64,000 bases of DNA from Rhizobium binae. GTDB taxonomy: Bacteria > Pseudomonadota > Alphaproteobacteria > Rhizobiales > Rhizobiaceae. Shown in pieces: positions 1 to 9,954 of the stretch; the stretch's first letter is position 1; each line of letters opens with the position of its first letter. Under the pieces are notes generated by a model. That model was not told the DNA's origin. It was given only the letters and a program-made list of their open reading frames with translations, and ran no database searches. The stretch lies in the NCBI RefSeq assembly GCF_017357225.1, contig NZ_CP071608.1, forward strand, positions 186,001-250,000, read 5' to 3'. Both the position numbers and the translations under genes were made by a program.

Positions 1-23
1 GCCGACAATTTACCGCACATCTC

Positions 24-1277
24 GTGCCAGATCTTCAAACCATTATCGAGGACCTAGTCGCACCTCGGTCCCCTGAGCTCTTGGGCTTCCAACAAGAGTT
101 GGAGATTTTGCCGATGAAGCTGTCAGACCTGACCACCTTTGAGGGAAAACGCGTCGTGCAGCTGACGCCCGTGCAGTATCAGGACATCGACATTGGCGAA
201 GATGAGCCCTATGCTTCGATTAACAACGGTCTCTGGCTGATAATGATCGATGACGACATGCCTGCAGCAGTCATGCTGTCGAAGTTCCTTACCCGGTATG
301 GTCCAAAGGTCCAGGTCGAAATTGCTCATCTGCCCAATGAGGTGGGTCATGCCTTCGCCAAGGGCTTTCTGCGCACAATCGAGGCGCACGGCAAGAGCTC
401 CCGATATTATCGCCACAAGGCCGTCTCTTTCGAGTCCACTGACTTCGAAGGCACGAATGAAACAATGAGGGTGCACAAGCTTCCTGCGGTAAGCCGGGAC
501 GACGTCGTGCTTTCAAAGGCGACTATGGCCCAGCTCGATACGCACATCTTCGATTTTGTTAAATACCGGGAGGAGCTGAAGCGCCTCGGCCAGTCAGGAC
601 AGAAAGGGATCTTGCTCCACGGAGAGCCTGGCACCGGCAAGACCCATGTCGTCCACTATATCGCTGCCAACCTGCCCGGGCACAGTGTAGTTCTGGTCAC
701 GGCTGAGCAGATGCTGGATATGGAGGAACACTTTGCGCTGGCTCGTGTCCTACAGCCATGCATCATGGTGTTTGAGGATGTGGATCTGGTTGCCCGTTCA
801 CGCGATGATATTTCGGGCCAAAAGGCAGAAACCCACCTGAACCGTCTGTTGAACGAGTTGGATGGTCTTGGCGAAGATTCCGACATCGTCATTCTCCTGA
901 CCTCGAATAGACCGAGATCGCTCGAGGAGGCACTCGCCACCCGATCGGGCCGTGTAGATGCGGCGATTGAGATTCCTCTCCCTGATGACGATTGCCGCCA
1001 GCGCCTGTTCAAGCAATACGGTCACGCGCTGAACTTCCAGGATGGAGCCTTGGCCGAAGCCGTCCTTCGTTCAAAGGGTGCCAGCGCCGCATATGTCAAG
1101 GAAATTGTGCGCCGTCTCGCCCAACGGAGCATTATGAGAGGTGTCGCCCCACTCGTCTCACGCGAGGATGTTGAGGTGGTCTTCGCCGACGCTGAAGCAG
1201 CAGCCAGCTCTCTCAAGAGGAATGAGAAAACGGAAAGAAAATACATCATCGATGAAGACGATTGCTGCGGCTGCTGA
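24..1277 (+). CDS. AAA+ ATPase (CDC48/FtsH-like single AAA domain)
   Basis: A protein of about 417 residues with one AAA+ module in its second half. Walker A GEPGTGKT lies near residue 200, a Walker B-like strand VFEDVDLV near 250, a sensor-1 strand LLTSNRP near 290, and an Arg-containing segment RSGRVDAAIEIP follows. This is the layout of substrate-remodelling AAA ATPases. The N-terminal 150 residues match no domain I know and may bind the substrate. The C-terminus is unusual: an acidic stretch followed by Cys-Cys-Gly-Cys. The listed start is a GTG; the frame stays open to base 3, so the true start may lie outside the window. The ATPase assignment is firm, the cellular role unknown. Its place beside fix/nif genes does not prove a symbiotic function. 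Confidence 0.8.
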   Translation: MPDLQTIIEDLVAPRSPELLGFQQELEILPMKLSDLTTFEGKRVVQLTPVQYQDIDIGEDEPYASINNGLWLIMIDDDMPAAVMLSKFLTRYGPKVQVEIAHLPNEVGHAFAKGFLRTIEAHGKSSRYYRHKAVSFESTDFEGTNETMRVHKLPAVSRDDVVLSKATMAQLDTHIFDFVKYREELKRLGQSGQKGILLHGEPGTGKTHVVHYIAANLPGHSVVLVTAEQMLDMEEHFALARVLQPCIMVFEDVDLVARSRDDISGQKAETHLNRLLNELDGLGEDSDIVILLTSNRPRSLEEALATRSGRVDAAIEIPLPDDDCRQRLFKQYGHALNFQDGALAEAVLRSKGASAAYVKEIVRRLAQRSIMRGVAPLVSREDVEVVFADAEAAASSLKRNEKTERKYIIDEDDCCGC

Positions 1278-1771
1278 CACTTGAACCAATCAAACAGAGG
1301 ATAGACGGCCGACCGGCGAATGACAGCGACGCCGGATAATCGCAAACAGCTGACGAAGCAATAGGGAAACTAAAGTTTAGAACCTCGCCCCAAGACATCG
1401 CCGGCGCAGCCCGCCGGAGGCTAAGTCCCCGGCACCTGACTTACAGGCGTCGCTTGCACAACCCCGCAGCGTCTAACACGGAGAAGCATAGTCGGTGTTC
1501 ATGACTAATGGGAACTCTTTAATGACCTCGATCTGCATCAAGGCTCGGCGTCTTCCTGTCACGACGGGAACATCGCCACCCTCCCAAACGAAGGACACTA
1601 TCGCAATGGCGGCCCGCACCCGCAGAAGCCATTTTAGACGAAGAGATCACAAGCGTGGGTCCAACAGACGGAACATGCGCCGCGTTTCGAAATCGAAGCA
1701 ACTCGGCCTGATACTTGACACGCTCAATCCTGGCCTACGAAGCTCCGGATAGCTACTGGTGGAGAATGAAA
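1278..1771. other. Intergenic region without a recognisable gene
   Basis: About 490 bases between the AAA ATPase and the redoxin remnant. Short open frames exist on both strands but none resembles a known family or has a convincing ribosome-binding site. It reads like decayed plasmid DNA. Confidence 0.5.
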
Positions 1772-2440
1772 ATGACTTCCAGTTTAAATAGCGGCTCTCC
1801 AGCCCCGTCGATCGAAGCGCTGGACTGGCTACGCGGCGATCGGCTTCCAAACTTCAAGCTCGGCAAGATATACATCCTCGACTTCTTGCGACGGGCTGCG
1901 GTTATTGCCGGCCATCGCTGACCTACCTGGCGCAGCTGCAGGAGGGATATCGCGACATGGGAGTTGAGGTTATCGCGGTCGCATCGCGTGAGTAAGCTGC
2001 AACGGCCGACGAGGCCAGAGCTGAGGTGGACGCCATCGATCACTCAGGCGAAATGAATGAGCATTGGATCGATGCCAGCTATCTTTCGGCGTTCCACAGG
2101 CGTTCGTTGTCGATCGCGACGGCAGCATCGCCTTTATCGGCATCTGGGTGCGATCGAGGACGTTTTGCCAAAAGTCATTGACGGCAGCTGGCGTGCCAGC
2201 GCGGAAGCAAAAAAATGCCGAAAAGGAGCGTATTGCTGCAGGCGAGACTTACGCAGCGGAGCTCGTTCCATGACGAACTCGGCGGCGACACAGATCAAGG
2301 GCTGGAATACGGCGCTTTCGGCCGTTGAGGAGGGCATCAACCTGAACCTGGACAACATCTCCTTGCGCCGTTGTCATTTCGGGACATTGATCGGAAGAAT
2401 GCGCTTCATGGAGGCGGGCGGGATAAAGTGGCGATCCTGC
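1772..2440 (+). pseudogene. Redoxin/TlpA-like thioredoxin-fold protein, degraded
   Basis: Translated fragments in different frames line up in the order of a TlpA/AhpC-type redoxin. First comes GSPAPSIEALDWLRG and LGKIYILDF (from 1772). Next, near 2090-2145, comes FGVPQAFVVDRDGSIAFIG, the typical cis-Pro and following strand. Then AIEDVLPKVIDGSW follows in another frame, and finally a possible helical tail with WNTALSAVEEGINL. At least two frameshifts and an internal stop break it, and the segment that should carry the catalytic CxxC after LDF is lost. I infer an inactivated periplasmic or cytosolic thiol redox protein. The 3' limit is approximate. Confidence 0.6.
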
Positions 2441-2743
2441 CCGGCAAGCGGCGCGGTCATCGGGGCAATGACAACAGGCGTATTGAGGCCGGTCCGGTCG
2501 TAATGGCGGCATGCATACTTGAGCCCCACATTCTGCAGGACCTTCGCCTCACATCAATATGGAGCTGCTCGGTGACGGCCTCACCCATGTGCGGGCCACC
2601 GCGCCGGAACTTTGTACCCGCGGTCCATCTCGGAGATCCTTATCATCTCCCGGCTCGTAGCGCAGCCATCATGACTTAACCGAGTTGACGCTAATGGGCC
2701 GCCCTCTCCATCGCGTGGTAATTGGGCGGATTGCGACACGACA

Positions 2744-2759
2744 TGTCGGCAACCCTACA
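2744..2759 (+). promoter_or_regulatory. NifA upstream activator sequence for fixABCX
   Basis: TGT-N10-ACA, the NifA-binding consensus, lies about 130 bp upstream of the fixA start and 64 bp upstream of a matching sigma-54 promoter. Spacing and partner element fit a NifA-dependent enhancer. Confidence 0.75.
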
Positions 2760-2822
2760 ACATCCTCCGCATAGCGACAACGAAACACGTGCAATCCCGA
2801 AGGGTTACCGCCGCAACCTGAT

Positions 2823-2838
2823 TGGCACGAGCAGTGCT
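2823..2838 (+). promoter_or_regulatory. Sigma-54 (-24/-12) promoter of fixABCX
   Basis: TGGCACGAGCAGTGCT carries the invariant GG and GC dinucleotides ten bases apart, as RpoN promoters need; the -12 half is slightly off consensus (GTGC for TTGC). It ends about 53 bases before the fixA ATG and lies downstream of the TGT-N10-ACA site. Confidence 0.75.
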
Positions 2839-2890
2839 CACAGAAAGCCGGGTCCCTAGAGCCCAAATTAGATTGGGAGCTTAAACGACT

Positions 2891-3742
2891 ATGCACATCG
2901 TGGTCTGTATCAAACAGGTTCCGGACTCTGCGCAGATACGCGTACACCCGGTGACAAATACGATCATGCGCCAAGGCGTACCGACCATCATTAACCCTTA
3001 CGACCTGTTTGCTCTCGAAGAGGCACTACAAGTTCGTAACCGCTATGGGGGCGAGGTGACTGTTCTCACGATGGGGCCGCCCATGGCTGAGCAAGCGCTA
3101 CGCAAAGCCCTCACCCACGGCGCAGATCGCGCAGTGCTTCTCACCGACCGCCACTTTGCTGGATCTGACACGCTGGCGACCTCGTATGCTCTTTCTCAAG
3201 CAGTAGCGAAGATTGGCGAGAGCTATGGGGCGCCAGATATCGTCTTTACCGGAAAGCAGACAATTGACGGCGACACGGCCCAGGTCGGGCCCGGAATTGC
3301 AAAGAGGCTGAACCTCCAGCAACTGACTTACGTAACGAAGATTGTCTCCATTGATCCCACTTCGCGCGAGCTCATGGTTGAACGACACGCGGAGAGCGGC
3401 ACGCAGATGCTGAAGAGCACGTTGCCGTGTCTCATCACCGTGCTGGAAGGTGTCAATGCAATCCGCCGGGGCTCTCTCGATGACGCCTTCCGTGCCGCGC
3501 GAAGCCCGGTTCTTAAATGGGGGGCCGCTGACGCCGGCATTGGGGAGTTGACCAAATGCGGCCTAAGGGGATCGCCGACGGTCGTGAAGCGAGTATTCGC
3601 TCCTGGTCCGCGCGCCGAAAAAGCTATGCAAATGGACATTAACGACAAAACGTTGGCCGAGGTCGCGGCGGACACGGTCGCTGCAATTTTTGCCCGCGAG
3701 CCTGTTTTGGAACGCAAGCTCACGTCCCATGGCAATCGGTGA
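2891..3742 (+). CDS. fixA: FixA, electron-transfer flavoprotein beta-type subunit
   Basis: A 283-residue ETF-beta family protein starting MHIVVCIKQVPDSAQI, the characteristic FixA N-terminus, with the ETF signature region FTGKQTIDGDTAQVGP near residue 120. In the FixABCX complex FixA and FixB form an electron-bifurcating flavoprotein that passes electrons through FixC and FixX toward ferredoxin or flavodoxin and nitrogenase in bacteroids. It is the first gene of the fixABCX operon, preceded by a NifA site and a sigma-54 promoter, so expression should be low-oxygen and NifA-dependent. fixB follows after 17 bases. Length and sequence look intact. Confidence 0.96.
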   Translation: MHIVVCIKQVPDSAQIRVHPVTNTIMRQGVPTIINPYDLFALEEALQVRNRYGGEVTVLTMGPPMAEQALRKALTHGADRAVLLTDRHFAGSDTLATSYALSQAVAKIGESYGAPDIVFTGKQTIDGDTAQVGPGIAKRLNLQQLTYVTKIVSIDPTSRELMVERHAESGTQMLKSTLPCLITVLEGVNAIRRGSLDDAFRAARSPVLKWGAADAGIGELTKCGLRGSPTVVKRVFAPGPRAEKAMQMDINDKTLAEVAADTVAAIFAREPVLERKLTSHGNR

Positions 3743-3759
3743 GCAGCGAGGAGTAGATT

Positions 3760-4896
3760 TTGGTCGCTAGAAAAAATGAAACGCCGGCAAACGCGGTCGG
3801 CCGCGCCAGCTCAGGGAAAAAGCTGCTTAAGTGTTTCGAAGATCACCGGCACGTCTGGGTCTTCATGGAACTTGAGCGCGGCAAGGTTCATCCCGTATCG
3901 ATTGAACTCCTCGGCGAAGGCCGCAGACTAGCCGATAAGCTGGGCGTCCAACTGGCCGGGGTAATCCTCGGTTCGTCTGAAGGCGTGGGGACCAAGCCGG
4001 CGATCGAAGAGGCCTTCGCTTACGGAGCTGATGTCGCCTATCTGGTAGAGTCGCCCCTCCTCGCAAACTATCGAAACGAGCCCTTCACCAAGGCTTTGAC
4101 GGATCTGGTCACTACTCACAAACCAGAAATTCTGCTTCTCGGCGCGACCACGCTCGGCCGCGACCTCGCCGGTGCTGTAGCAACGACCTTACAAACGGGG
4201 CTTACGGCTGATTGCACCGAGCTGGATGTTGATGGAGATGGTTCACTCGCAGCGACGCGGCCAACTTTCGGCGGGTCCTTGTTGTGCACGATCTACACGC
4301 TGAACAGCCGGCCACAAATGGCAACGGTGCGGTCCAGGGTCATGGCGACGCCGCAACGTGCGGATAAGCCAATTGGGCGCGTTATCCAGCACGAACTCAC
4401 AATGGTCGAGGAAGCGATCGTCACCAAAGTCCTCGCATTCCTCTGCAACGACGGTTCTGAGCAATCCAATCTGGCCAACTCCGACATCGTGGTTGGGGGC
4501 GGACTCGGCCTCGGCGCTGCGGGAAACCTGCAGCACTTGAGAAACCTTGCAACGACGATCGGCGGGGGAGTCGGGTGCTCGCGCCCACTGGTCCAAAAAG
4601 GCTGGATGCCTGCTGATCGACAAATTGGTCAGTCCGGCCATACCATTAGACCTAAGCTCTACATCGCGGCGGGAATATCTGGCGCGGTCCAGCATCGCGT
4701 TGGCGTCGAAGGAGCCGATCTGATTGTCGCTATCAACCTCGACCAGAAGGCTCCGATCTTTGACTTCGCCCACATCGGCGTTGTCGCTTGCGCGCTGGAG
4801 TTCTTGCCGGCGTTGACAGAAGCTTTCGCCAGGCGAATGCCACCGCACAACTCTATCAAGGGTATGGATCGAGGAAGGCTAGATGACCAAGAGTAA
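3760..4896 (+). CDS. fixB: FixB, electron-transfer flavoprotein alpha-type subunit
   Basis: 378 residues, ETF-alpha family. The N-terminal half has [17 protein letters not shown], typical of FixB; the C-terminal FAD-binding domain includes the ETF-alpha signature around residues 290-340 ([19 protein letters not shown], then [19 protein letters not shown]). The partner is FixA. The start is a TTG preceded by AGGAG at good spacing; no ATG near it fits better. The 3' end overlaps the fixC start by 14 bases, suggesting translational coupling. The N-terminal 25 residues are poorly conserved in the family, so the exact start is less certain than the identity. Confidence 0.95.
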   Translation: MVARKNETPANAVGRASSGKKLLKCFEDHRHVWVFMELERGKVHPVSIELLGEGRRLADKLGVQLAGVILGSSEGVGTKPAIEEAFAYGADVAYLVESPLLANYRNEPFTKALTDLVTTHKPEILLLGATTLGRDLAGAVATTLQTGLTADCTELDVDGDGSLAATRPTFGGSLLCTIYTLNSRPQMATVRSRVMATPQRADKPIGRVIQHELTMVEEAIVTKVLAFLCNDGSEQSNLANSDIVVGGGLGLGAAGNLQHLRNLATTIGGGVGCSRPLVQKGWMPADRQIGQSGHTIRPKLYIAAGISGAVQHRVGVEGADLIVAINLDQKAPIFDFAHIGVVACALEFLPALTEAFARRMPPHNSIKGMDRGRLDDQE

Positions 4897-6190
4897 GTTC
4901 GACGCGATCGTCATTGGTGCCGGTATGTCCGGCAACGCCGCAGCGTATTCGATGGCTCGTCGCGGTCTAAAAGTGCTGCAACTGGAGCGCGGAGAACATT
5001 CGGGCTCTAAGAATGTTCAGGGGGCTATATTATATGCGAACATGTTGGAGGCGATTATCCCAAACTTCCGAGATGACGCTCCCCTGGAACGGCATCTGGT
5101 CGAGCAACGATTCTGGCTAATGGATGACTCGTCGCACACGGGCGTGCACTATCGCTCTGATGACTTTAATGAACTGAAGCCAAACCGGTATACGATCATC
5201 CGTGCCCAGTTTGACAAATGGTTCTCATCCAAGGTGCGCGAGGCGGGCGGCACAGTCCTTTGTGAAACGACAGCGACGAAACTTGCTCGAGATCGGAGCG
5301 GTAGTGTAATAGGCGTTTACACGGACCGAGAGGGCGGTGTGATCCTCGCGGACGTAGTCGTCCTCGCTGAGGGCGTGAACGGACTGCTTGGAACACGAGC
5401 CGGCTTGCGCGATATGCCGAAGCCAGAAAATGTGGCACTCGCTGTCAAGGAAATGCATTTTATGCCGGAAGAGGTCATCGCAGAGCGCTTCGGCCTCACC
5501 GGTGGCGAAGGCTGTGTGATCGAAGCCGGCGGCACGATTTCACGCGGAATGGCCGGACTGGGCTTCCTTTATACCAACAAGGAGTCGATCTCTGTGGGGA
5601 TCGGCTGTCTCGTCTCCGGTTTAGCGGAAAGCATGGAAAATCCGTACCGCCTTCTTGACGCCTTCAAGCAACATCCATCCATCCGACCATTACTGGCGGG
5701 ATCCGAGATCAAAGAATACGCCGCACATCTTATCCCTGAGGGAGGCTTCAAGGCAATCCCACAGCTCTTTGGCAACGGGTGGGTCGTCGTGGGCGACGCG
5801 GCGCAATTAAACAATGCCGTGCATAGGGAGGGATCAAACCTTGCGATGACATCAGGCCTCATGGCGGGTGAAGCGATCTTCCAGATAAAGAGCCGCGGCG
5901 GTCTCATGACGAAGCACAATCTCTCTCTCTATAAGGGTATGCTGGATAAGTCGTTCGTCATGAAAGACTTGATGAAACACAAAGATCTTCCAAGCCTCCT
6001 CCACACCGACAGTCACAATTTTCTCATGACGTATCCAACGCTTATATCTCAGGCGGCGCAAAATTTTGTGCGCGTCGACGGTGCACCTAAAATCAACAGG
6101 GAGAAGGCCACAGCTGCCTCCTTTATCAACGCACGATCCCGTTGGGGGTTGATTAGCGACGCGGTCCGCTCCGCCGTATCTTGGCGTTAA
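4883..6190 (+). CDS. fixC: FixC, flavoprotein (ETF:quinone oxidoreductase-like)
   Basis: 435 residues. The N-terminal dinucleotide-binding fold carries [17 protein letters not shown], followed by a conserved FAD segment with [16 protein letters not shown] second FAD contact lies near residue 305 ([11 protein letters not shown]). FixC accepts electrons from the FixAB flavoprotein and, with the ferredoxin-like FixX, links it to the quinone pool or to low-potential acceptors for nitrogenase. It overlaps fixB and lies 12 bases before fixX, consistent with one transcript. The sequence looks full length. Confidence 0.96.
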   Translation: MTKSKFDAIVIGAGMSGNAAAYSMARRGLKVLQLERGEHSGSKNVQGAILYANMLEAIIPNFRDDAPLERHLVEQRFWLMDDSSHTGVHYRSDDFNELKPNRYTIIRAQFDKWFSSKVREAGGTVLCETTATKLARDRSGSVIGVYTDREGGVILADVVVLAEGVNGLLGTRAGLRDMPKPENVALAVKEMHFMPEEVIAERFGLTGGEGCVIEAGGTISRGMAGLGFLYTNKESISVGIGCLVSGLAESMENPYRLLDAFKQHPSIRPLLAGSEIKEYAAHLIPEGGFKAIPQLFGNGWVVVGDAAQLNNAVHREGSNLAMTSGLMAGEAIFQIKSRGGLMTKHNLSLYKGMLDKSFVMKDLMKHKDLPSLLHTDSHNFLMTYPTLISQAAQNFVRVDGAPKINREKATAASFINARSRWGLISDAVRSAVSWR

Positions 6191-6202
6191 AAGGAAAATT
6201 CG

Positions 6203-6499
6203 ATGAAGGCGACCACCATTGAGCGCATTGAGGATAAGCTGTACCAAAACCGATATCTCGTCGATACTGGACGCCCACACATTACGGTGCGGCCGCATCG
6301 GTCGCCAAGCCCAAGCCTGCTCGCCTTGACGCAAATCTGTCCGGCCAAATGCTACGAGGTGAACGATGTTGGTCAGGTGGCAATTGTTTCGGATGGCTGC
6401 TTGGAATGCGGCACATGCAGAGTGTTATGCGAAGCGAGTGGCGACATAAAGTGGAATTATCCCCGGGGCGGGTTCGGGGTCCTCTTCAAATTCGGATGA
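6203..6499 (+). CDS. fixX: FixX, ferredoxin-like protein
   Basis: 98 residues with the FixX-type iron-sulfur signature: CPAKCYEV near residue 48 and [11 protein letters not shown] near residue 72, followed by the conserved [10 protein letters not shown] end. It should carry a [4Fe-4S] cluster and act with FixC as the electron-transfer end of the FixABCX complex. It is the last gene of the fix operon; nifA begins about 195 bases downstream, so nifA may be partly read through from the fixA promoter. Confidence 0.95.
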   Translation: MKATTIERIEDKLYQNRYLVDTGRPHITVRPHRSPSPSLLALTQICPAKCYEVNDVGQVAIVSDGCLECGTCRVLCEASGDIKWNYPRGGFGVLFKFG

Positions 6500-6694
6500 A
6501 GAGTTCCTACCTCCGGCGGGATAGCAGCGATCGATGCAGCTGCATTAGCGGCGGCGATTAAATGTGCATCCACTCAAACTTTCGAAAGGCTAATTTTTAC
6601 GCCGTCGATAACACCTATCGTTAACTTAGGAATATGCGGCGACATATTTCGCGCACTAGGGTAAAAAGCAGTGCACCCTCCCCTGTTTGCAGGC

Positions 6695-8254
6695 ATGATT
6701 AAACCAGAGGCGCGGCTCCATATACTCTACGACATATCCAAAGAGCTTATCTCTTCTTTTCCTCTCGACAACGTGCTGAAGGCTGCCATGAACGCCCTCG
6801 TCGAGCATCTGCTATTGCGCGATGGCGGAATCGTGATTCACGGCTCCGGAGGAGAGCCCTGGATAAACGTACGGGCTCCCATTGGGCACGATGTTCGCTC
6901 ACGTTCTCTGACGCTTGAACAGGCGGACGCAATAAATCGTGTCATCGCTAGCGGTGAGAAGCACTTTGGGAAAAATTCTGCCGTTCTCCCCGTTAAAGTA
7001 AACCGGAAAGCAATTGGCGCATTGTGGATTGATTTCGCGCAGAAAAGCGGAGATCAGGACGAAACCCTTCTGGCAATGATTGCCGTCCTGATCGGCTTAA
7101 CCTGCCAGCGCTATCGCGAATCGTGCAGCGATGGCGGCTCAGTCGCCGAGGAACAACAAGCAGGACAGATTCCGAAAATCAAGCCGAAGCCTCAACCCAC
7201 CCACCTCGACAAAATCGACTGGATCGTTGGGGAGAGCCCCGCGCTCAAGAGGGTATTAGCTACCACCAAGATCGTGGCCGCGACGAACTCCGCGGTGCTC
7301 TTGAGAGGAGAGAGCGGCACTGGCAAGGAATGCTTTGCAAGAGCAATACACGCGTTGTCGATACGGAAAAGCAAGGCATTTATTAAGTTGAATTGCGCCG
7401 CGCTGTCGGAAACCGTTCTGGAATCCGAATTGTTTGGCCATGAGAAGGGCGCTTTCACTGGCGCTCTCCTTCAACGAGCTGGGCGTTTCGAACTGGCCAA
7501 TGGCGGAACGCTGTTGCTTGATGAAATTGGCGATGTATCCCCACAATTCCAGGCGAAGTTATTGCGCGTCTTGCAGGAAGGCGAATTCGAACGTCTCGGC
7601 GGAACGAAGACATTGAAAGTAGACGTTCGAGTTATCTGCGCCACCAACAAGGACCTTGAAGTGGCCGTCCTTCGAGGGGAGTTCAGAGCCGACCTCTATT
7701 ACCGGATCAATGTGGTGCCGATCATTTTGCCGCCACTTCGGCAGCGCGACGGTGACATTTCGCTTCTAGCGCAAGTGTTCCTCGAGCAATTCAACAAGGC
7801 AAATGATCGAAATTGCGACTTCGCCCCGTCGGCCATAGACATTTTGTCGAAATGCGCCTTCCCCGGCAATGTTCGCGAGCTGGACAACTGCGTTCAAAGG
7901 ACCGCCACTCTCGCCAGTTCAAATACCATCACTTCATCGGATTTTGCCTGTCAGCAAGACCAGTGTTCTTCGGCGCTCCTCTGGAAAGACGCCCGCGACG
8001 GCACTGGCAACGGCCCGGTGCATAGTCTCAACCCGCGAGATACAATGTTAGGCGGACTGGGGGCCAACGTAGGTACTCCCAGCGGTGCCGCAGCCACAAT
8101 CGAGGCAGCGGGTCTCACTGAGCGTGATCGGCTGATCAATGCAATGGTGAAGGCTGGCTGGGTACAGGCCAAAGCGGCTCGTATCCTGGGTAAGACGCCG
8201 CGGCAGGTCGGCTATGCGCTACGCCGGCATCGTATCGATGTGAAGAAAGAGTGA
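6695..8254 (+). CDS. nifA: NifA, sigma-54-dependent activator of nitrogen-fixation genes
   Basis: About 519 residues from the ATG at 6695 (MIKPEARLHILYDIS, the R. leguminosarum-type start); a GTG eight codons upstream is possible. Domains in order: GAF-like sensor (1-160), AAA+ sigma-54 activation domain with Walker A GESGTGKE, the sigma-54 contact loop GAFTGA and Walker B-type GGTLLLDEIGD, then a linker and a C-terminal helix-turn-helix (AKAARILGKTPRQVGYAL). Four cysteines spaced C-X11-C-X19-C-X4-C span the end of the AAA domain and the linker. This is the motif that makes rhizobial NifA directly oxygen-sensitive, so activity should be limited to microaerobic nodules. Targets visible here are the sites upstream of fixA and nifB. 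Confidence 0.97.
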   Translation: MIKPEARLHILYDISKELISSFPLDNVLKAAMNALVEHLLLRDGGIVIHGSGGEPWINVRAPIGHDVRSRSLTLEQADAINRVIASGEKHFGKNSAVLPVKVNRKAIGALWIDFAQKSGDQDETLLAMIAVLIGLTCQRYRESCSDGGSVAEEQQAGQIPKIKPKPQPTHLDKIDWIVGESPALKRVLATTKIVAATNSAVLLRGESGTGKECFARAIHALSIRKSKAFIKLNCAALSETVLESELFGHEKGAFTGALLQRAGRFELANGGTLLLDEIGDVSPQFQAKLLRVLQEGEFERLGGTKTLKVDVRVICATNKDLEVAVLRGEFRADLYYRINVVPIILPPLRQRDGDISLLAQVFLEQFNKANDRNCDFAPSAIDILSKCAFPGNVRELDNCVQRTATLASSNTITSSDFACQQDQCSSALLWKDARDGTGNGPVHSLNPRDTMLGGLGANVGTPSGAAATIEAAGLTERDRLINAMVKAGWVQAKAARILGKTPRQVGYALRRHRIDVKKE

Positions 8255-8306
8255 CGGCGATCGCCAAGAACTCCGTAAGCGTGGCCCAACGACTTCGGGC
8301 GCGATC

Positions 8307-8322
8307 TGTTTTCATTTCTACA
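8307..8322 (+). promoter_or_regulatory. NifA upstream activator sequence before nifB
   Basis: TGT-N10-ACA lies 123 bases upstream of the nifB start in the nifA-nifB gap. I did not find a convincing -24/-12 element downstream of it (a TTGC occurs near 8405 but the GG is not at the right distance), so the promoter itself is unresolved. Confidence 0.5.
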
Positions 8323-8447
8323 AGACATCTCCGGCAGCAAGCGGGGAAACGGGCGGTAAGGCGACATAACGCTGAAACAACAATGTCTCGTCGACCGGAA
8401 TCTTTTGCATTCGGAGATTTAACCTTCCTCAACAGTGGAACAGTGTG

Positions 8448-9935
8448 ATGTCGGAACCGGAAATAAAGGTCGGGATGACCAGCAGCGCCCCCTTCGACCG
8501 GGCGCCGATGGCGCCCGCTATGCGCGGCGGCCGCGCATCTTCGTCCTATGACCTTTCGGTGACGGATGACATAGATGCGCGGATCTGGGAGAGAATCAAA
8601 GATCATCCCTGCTTTTCAGAGCAAGCCCATCACTATTTTGCTCGCATGCATGTCGCGGTCGCACCTGCCTGCAACATCCAGTGCAATTACTGCAATCGCA
8701 AATATGACTGCACCAACGAAAGCCGTCCCGGGGTCGCATCAGTCAAGCTAACTCCCGACCAGGCACTACGCAAGGTGCTTGCCGTCGCCAGCAAAGTGCC
8801 GGAGCTTTCCGTAATCGGCATTGCCGGACCGGGCGACGCTTGTTACGACTGGAAGAAAACAGTAGCGACGTTTGAAGGCGTTGCCAGAGAAATACCTGAC
8901 ATCAAACTATGCATTTCTACCAATGGATTGGCGCTTCCGGACCATGTCGATGAGCTAGCTGACATGAACGTCGATCACGTGACGATCACCATCAACATGG
9001 TGGATCCGGAAGTCGGGGCGAAGATCTATCCATGGATACTTCACGGTCATCGTCGATACACCGGGATAGAAGGTGCCAGGATCCTTCACGAGCGCCAAAT
9101 GTTGGGTTTGGAAATGCTGACCGAACGCGGCATCCTCACCAAAATCAATTCGGTTATGATTCCAGGCGTCAATGACACGCACCTCGTGGAAGTTAACCGT
9201 TGGATCAGAGACCGCGGGGCATTCATGCACAATGTTGTGCCCCTGATTTCAAAGCCTTCGCATGGTACTTATTACGGTCTCACGGGTCAGCGTTGCCCCG
9301 AGCCATTCGAACTAATGGCACTTCAAGACTGTCTCGATGGTAACGTTAAGCTTATGCGCCACTGCCAACAGTGCCGGGCCGACGCCATTGGTTTGCTGGG
9401 CGGTGATCGCGAGCGAGAGTTTGCCCTCGACCAAATCTCCACCAAAGTTGATTACGATGCCAACATGCGCGAGGCATATCGGAAGCTGGTCGAGCATGAG
9501 CGAGAGGATCAATTTGCAGCAAAATTGGACGCGAACAAGGCAGTCGAGTCACTGGGTTCGTCGGGAACCCTTGCCGTTGCGGTGGCGACTAAAGGTGGCG
9601 GGCGGATCAACGAACATTTCGGTCAGGTAAGAGAACTCCAATTGTATGCCGTCTCTCGAAAAGGGATCAACTTGGTGGGACACCGTAAGGTTCTGCCATA
9701 TTGCTTGGGTGGCGTAGGCGAGGAGAGCGCTCTGGATCAAATCATCGTTGCACTCGACGGTATCGATATTCTGCTCTCTGCCAAAATTGGCGATGGACCA
9801 AAGAAGCGGTTGGCAAAAGCTGGCGTGCGAGCAGCGGACGCATTTGCCTATGCTTACATCGAGACTGCGATCGGCGCGCTGTACATCGCCGAGTTTGGCC
9901 GCAAGCCGTCGATGCCGACGGCGTTACCCCTCTGA
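8448..9935 (+). CDS. nifB: NifB, radical-SAM FeMo-cofactor synthase
   Basis: About 495 residues. The radical-SAM cluster motif CNIQCNYCNRKYDC is near residue 80, and the long NifB SAM domain runs to about 330. A C-terminal NifX/NafY-like dinitrogenase iron-molybdenum cofactor domain follows (TKGGGRINEHFGQVRELQLY near residue 380). NifB makes NifB-co, the Fe-S-C core of the nitrogenase cofactor, so it is essential for fixation. ATG codons at 8445 and 8448 are adjacent; either could start translation. fdxN follows after 19 bases. The gene looks intact. Confidence 0.96.
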   Translation: MSEPEIKVGMTSSAPFDRAPMAPAMRGGRASSSYDLSVTDDIDARIWERIKDHPCFSEQAHHYFARMHVAVAPACNIQCNYCNRKYDCTNESRPGVASVKLTPDQALRKVLAVASKVPELSVIGIAGPGDACYDWKKTVATFEGVAREIPDIKLCISTNGLALPDHVDELADMNVDHVTITINMVDPEVGAKIYPWILHGHRRYTGIEGARILHERQMLGLEMLTERGILTKINSVMIPGVNDTHLVEVNRWIRDRGAFMHNVVPLISKPSHGTYYGLTGQRCPEPFELMALQDCLDGNVKLMRHCQQCRADAIGLLGGDREREFALDQISTKVDYDANMREAYRKLVEHEREDQFAAKLDANKAVESLGSSGTLAVAVATKGGGRINEHFGQVRELQLYAVSRKGINLVGHRKVLPYCLGGVGEESALDQIIVALDGIDILLSAKIGDGPKKRLAKAGVRAADAFAYAYIETAIGALYIAEFGRKPSMPTALPL

Positions 9936-9954
9936 CTGACTCAGGAGTTGAAAC

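Noticed and set aside
1392..1460. A GGCAC...TTGC pattern resembling a sigma-54 promoter
   Set aside because: The GG and GC elements are not ten bases apart, so it does not fit RpoN recognition.
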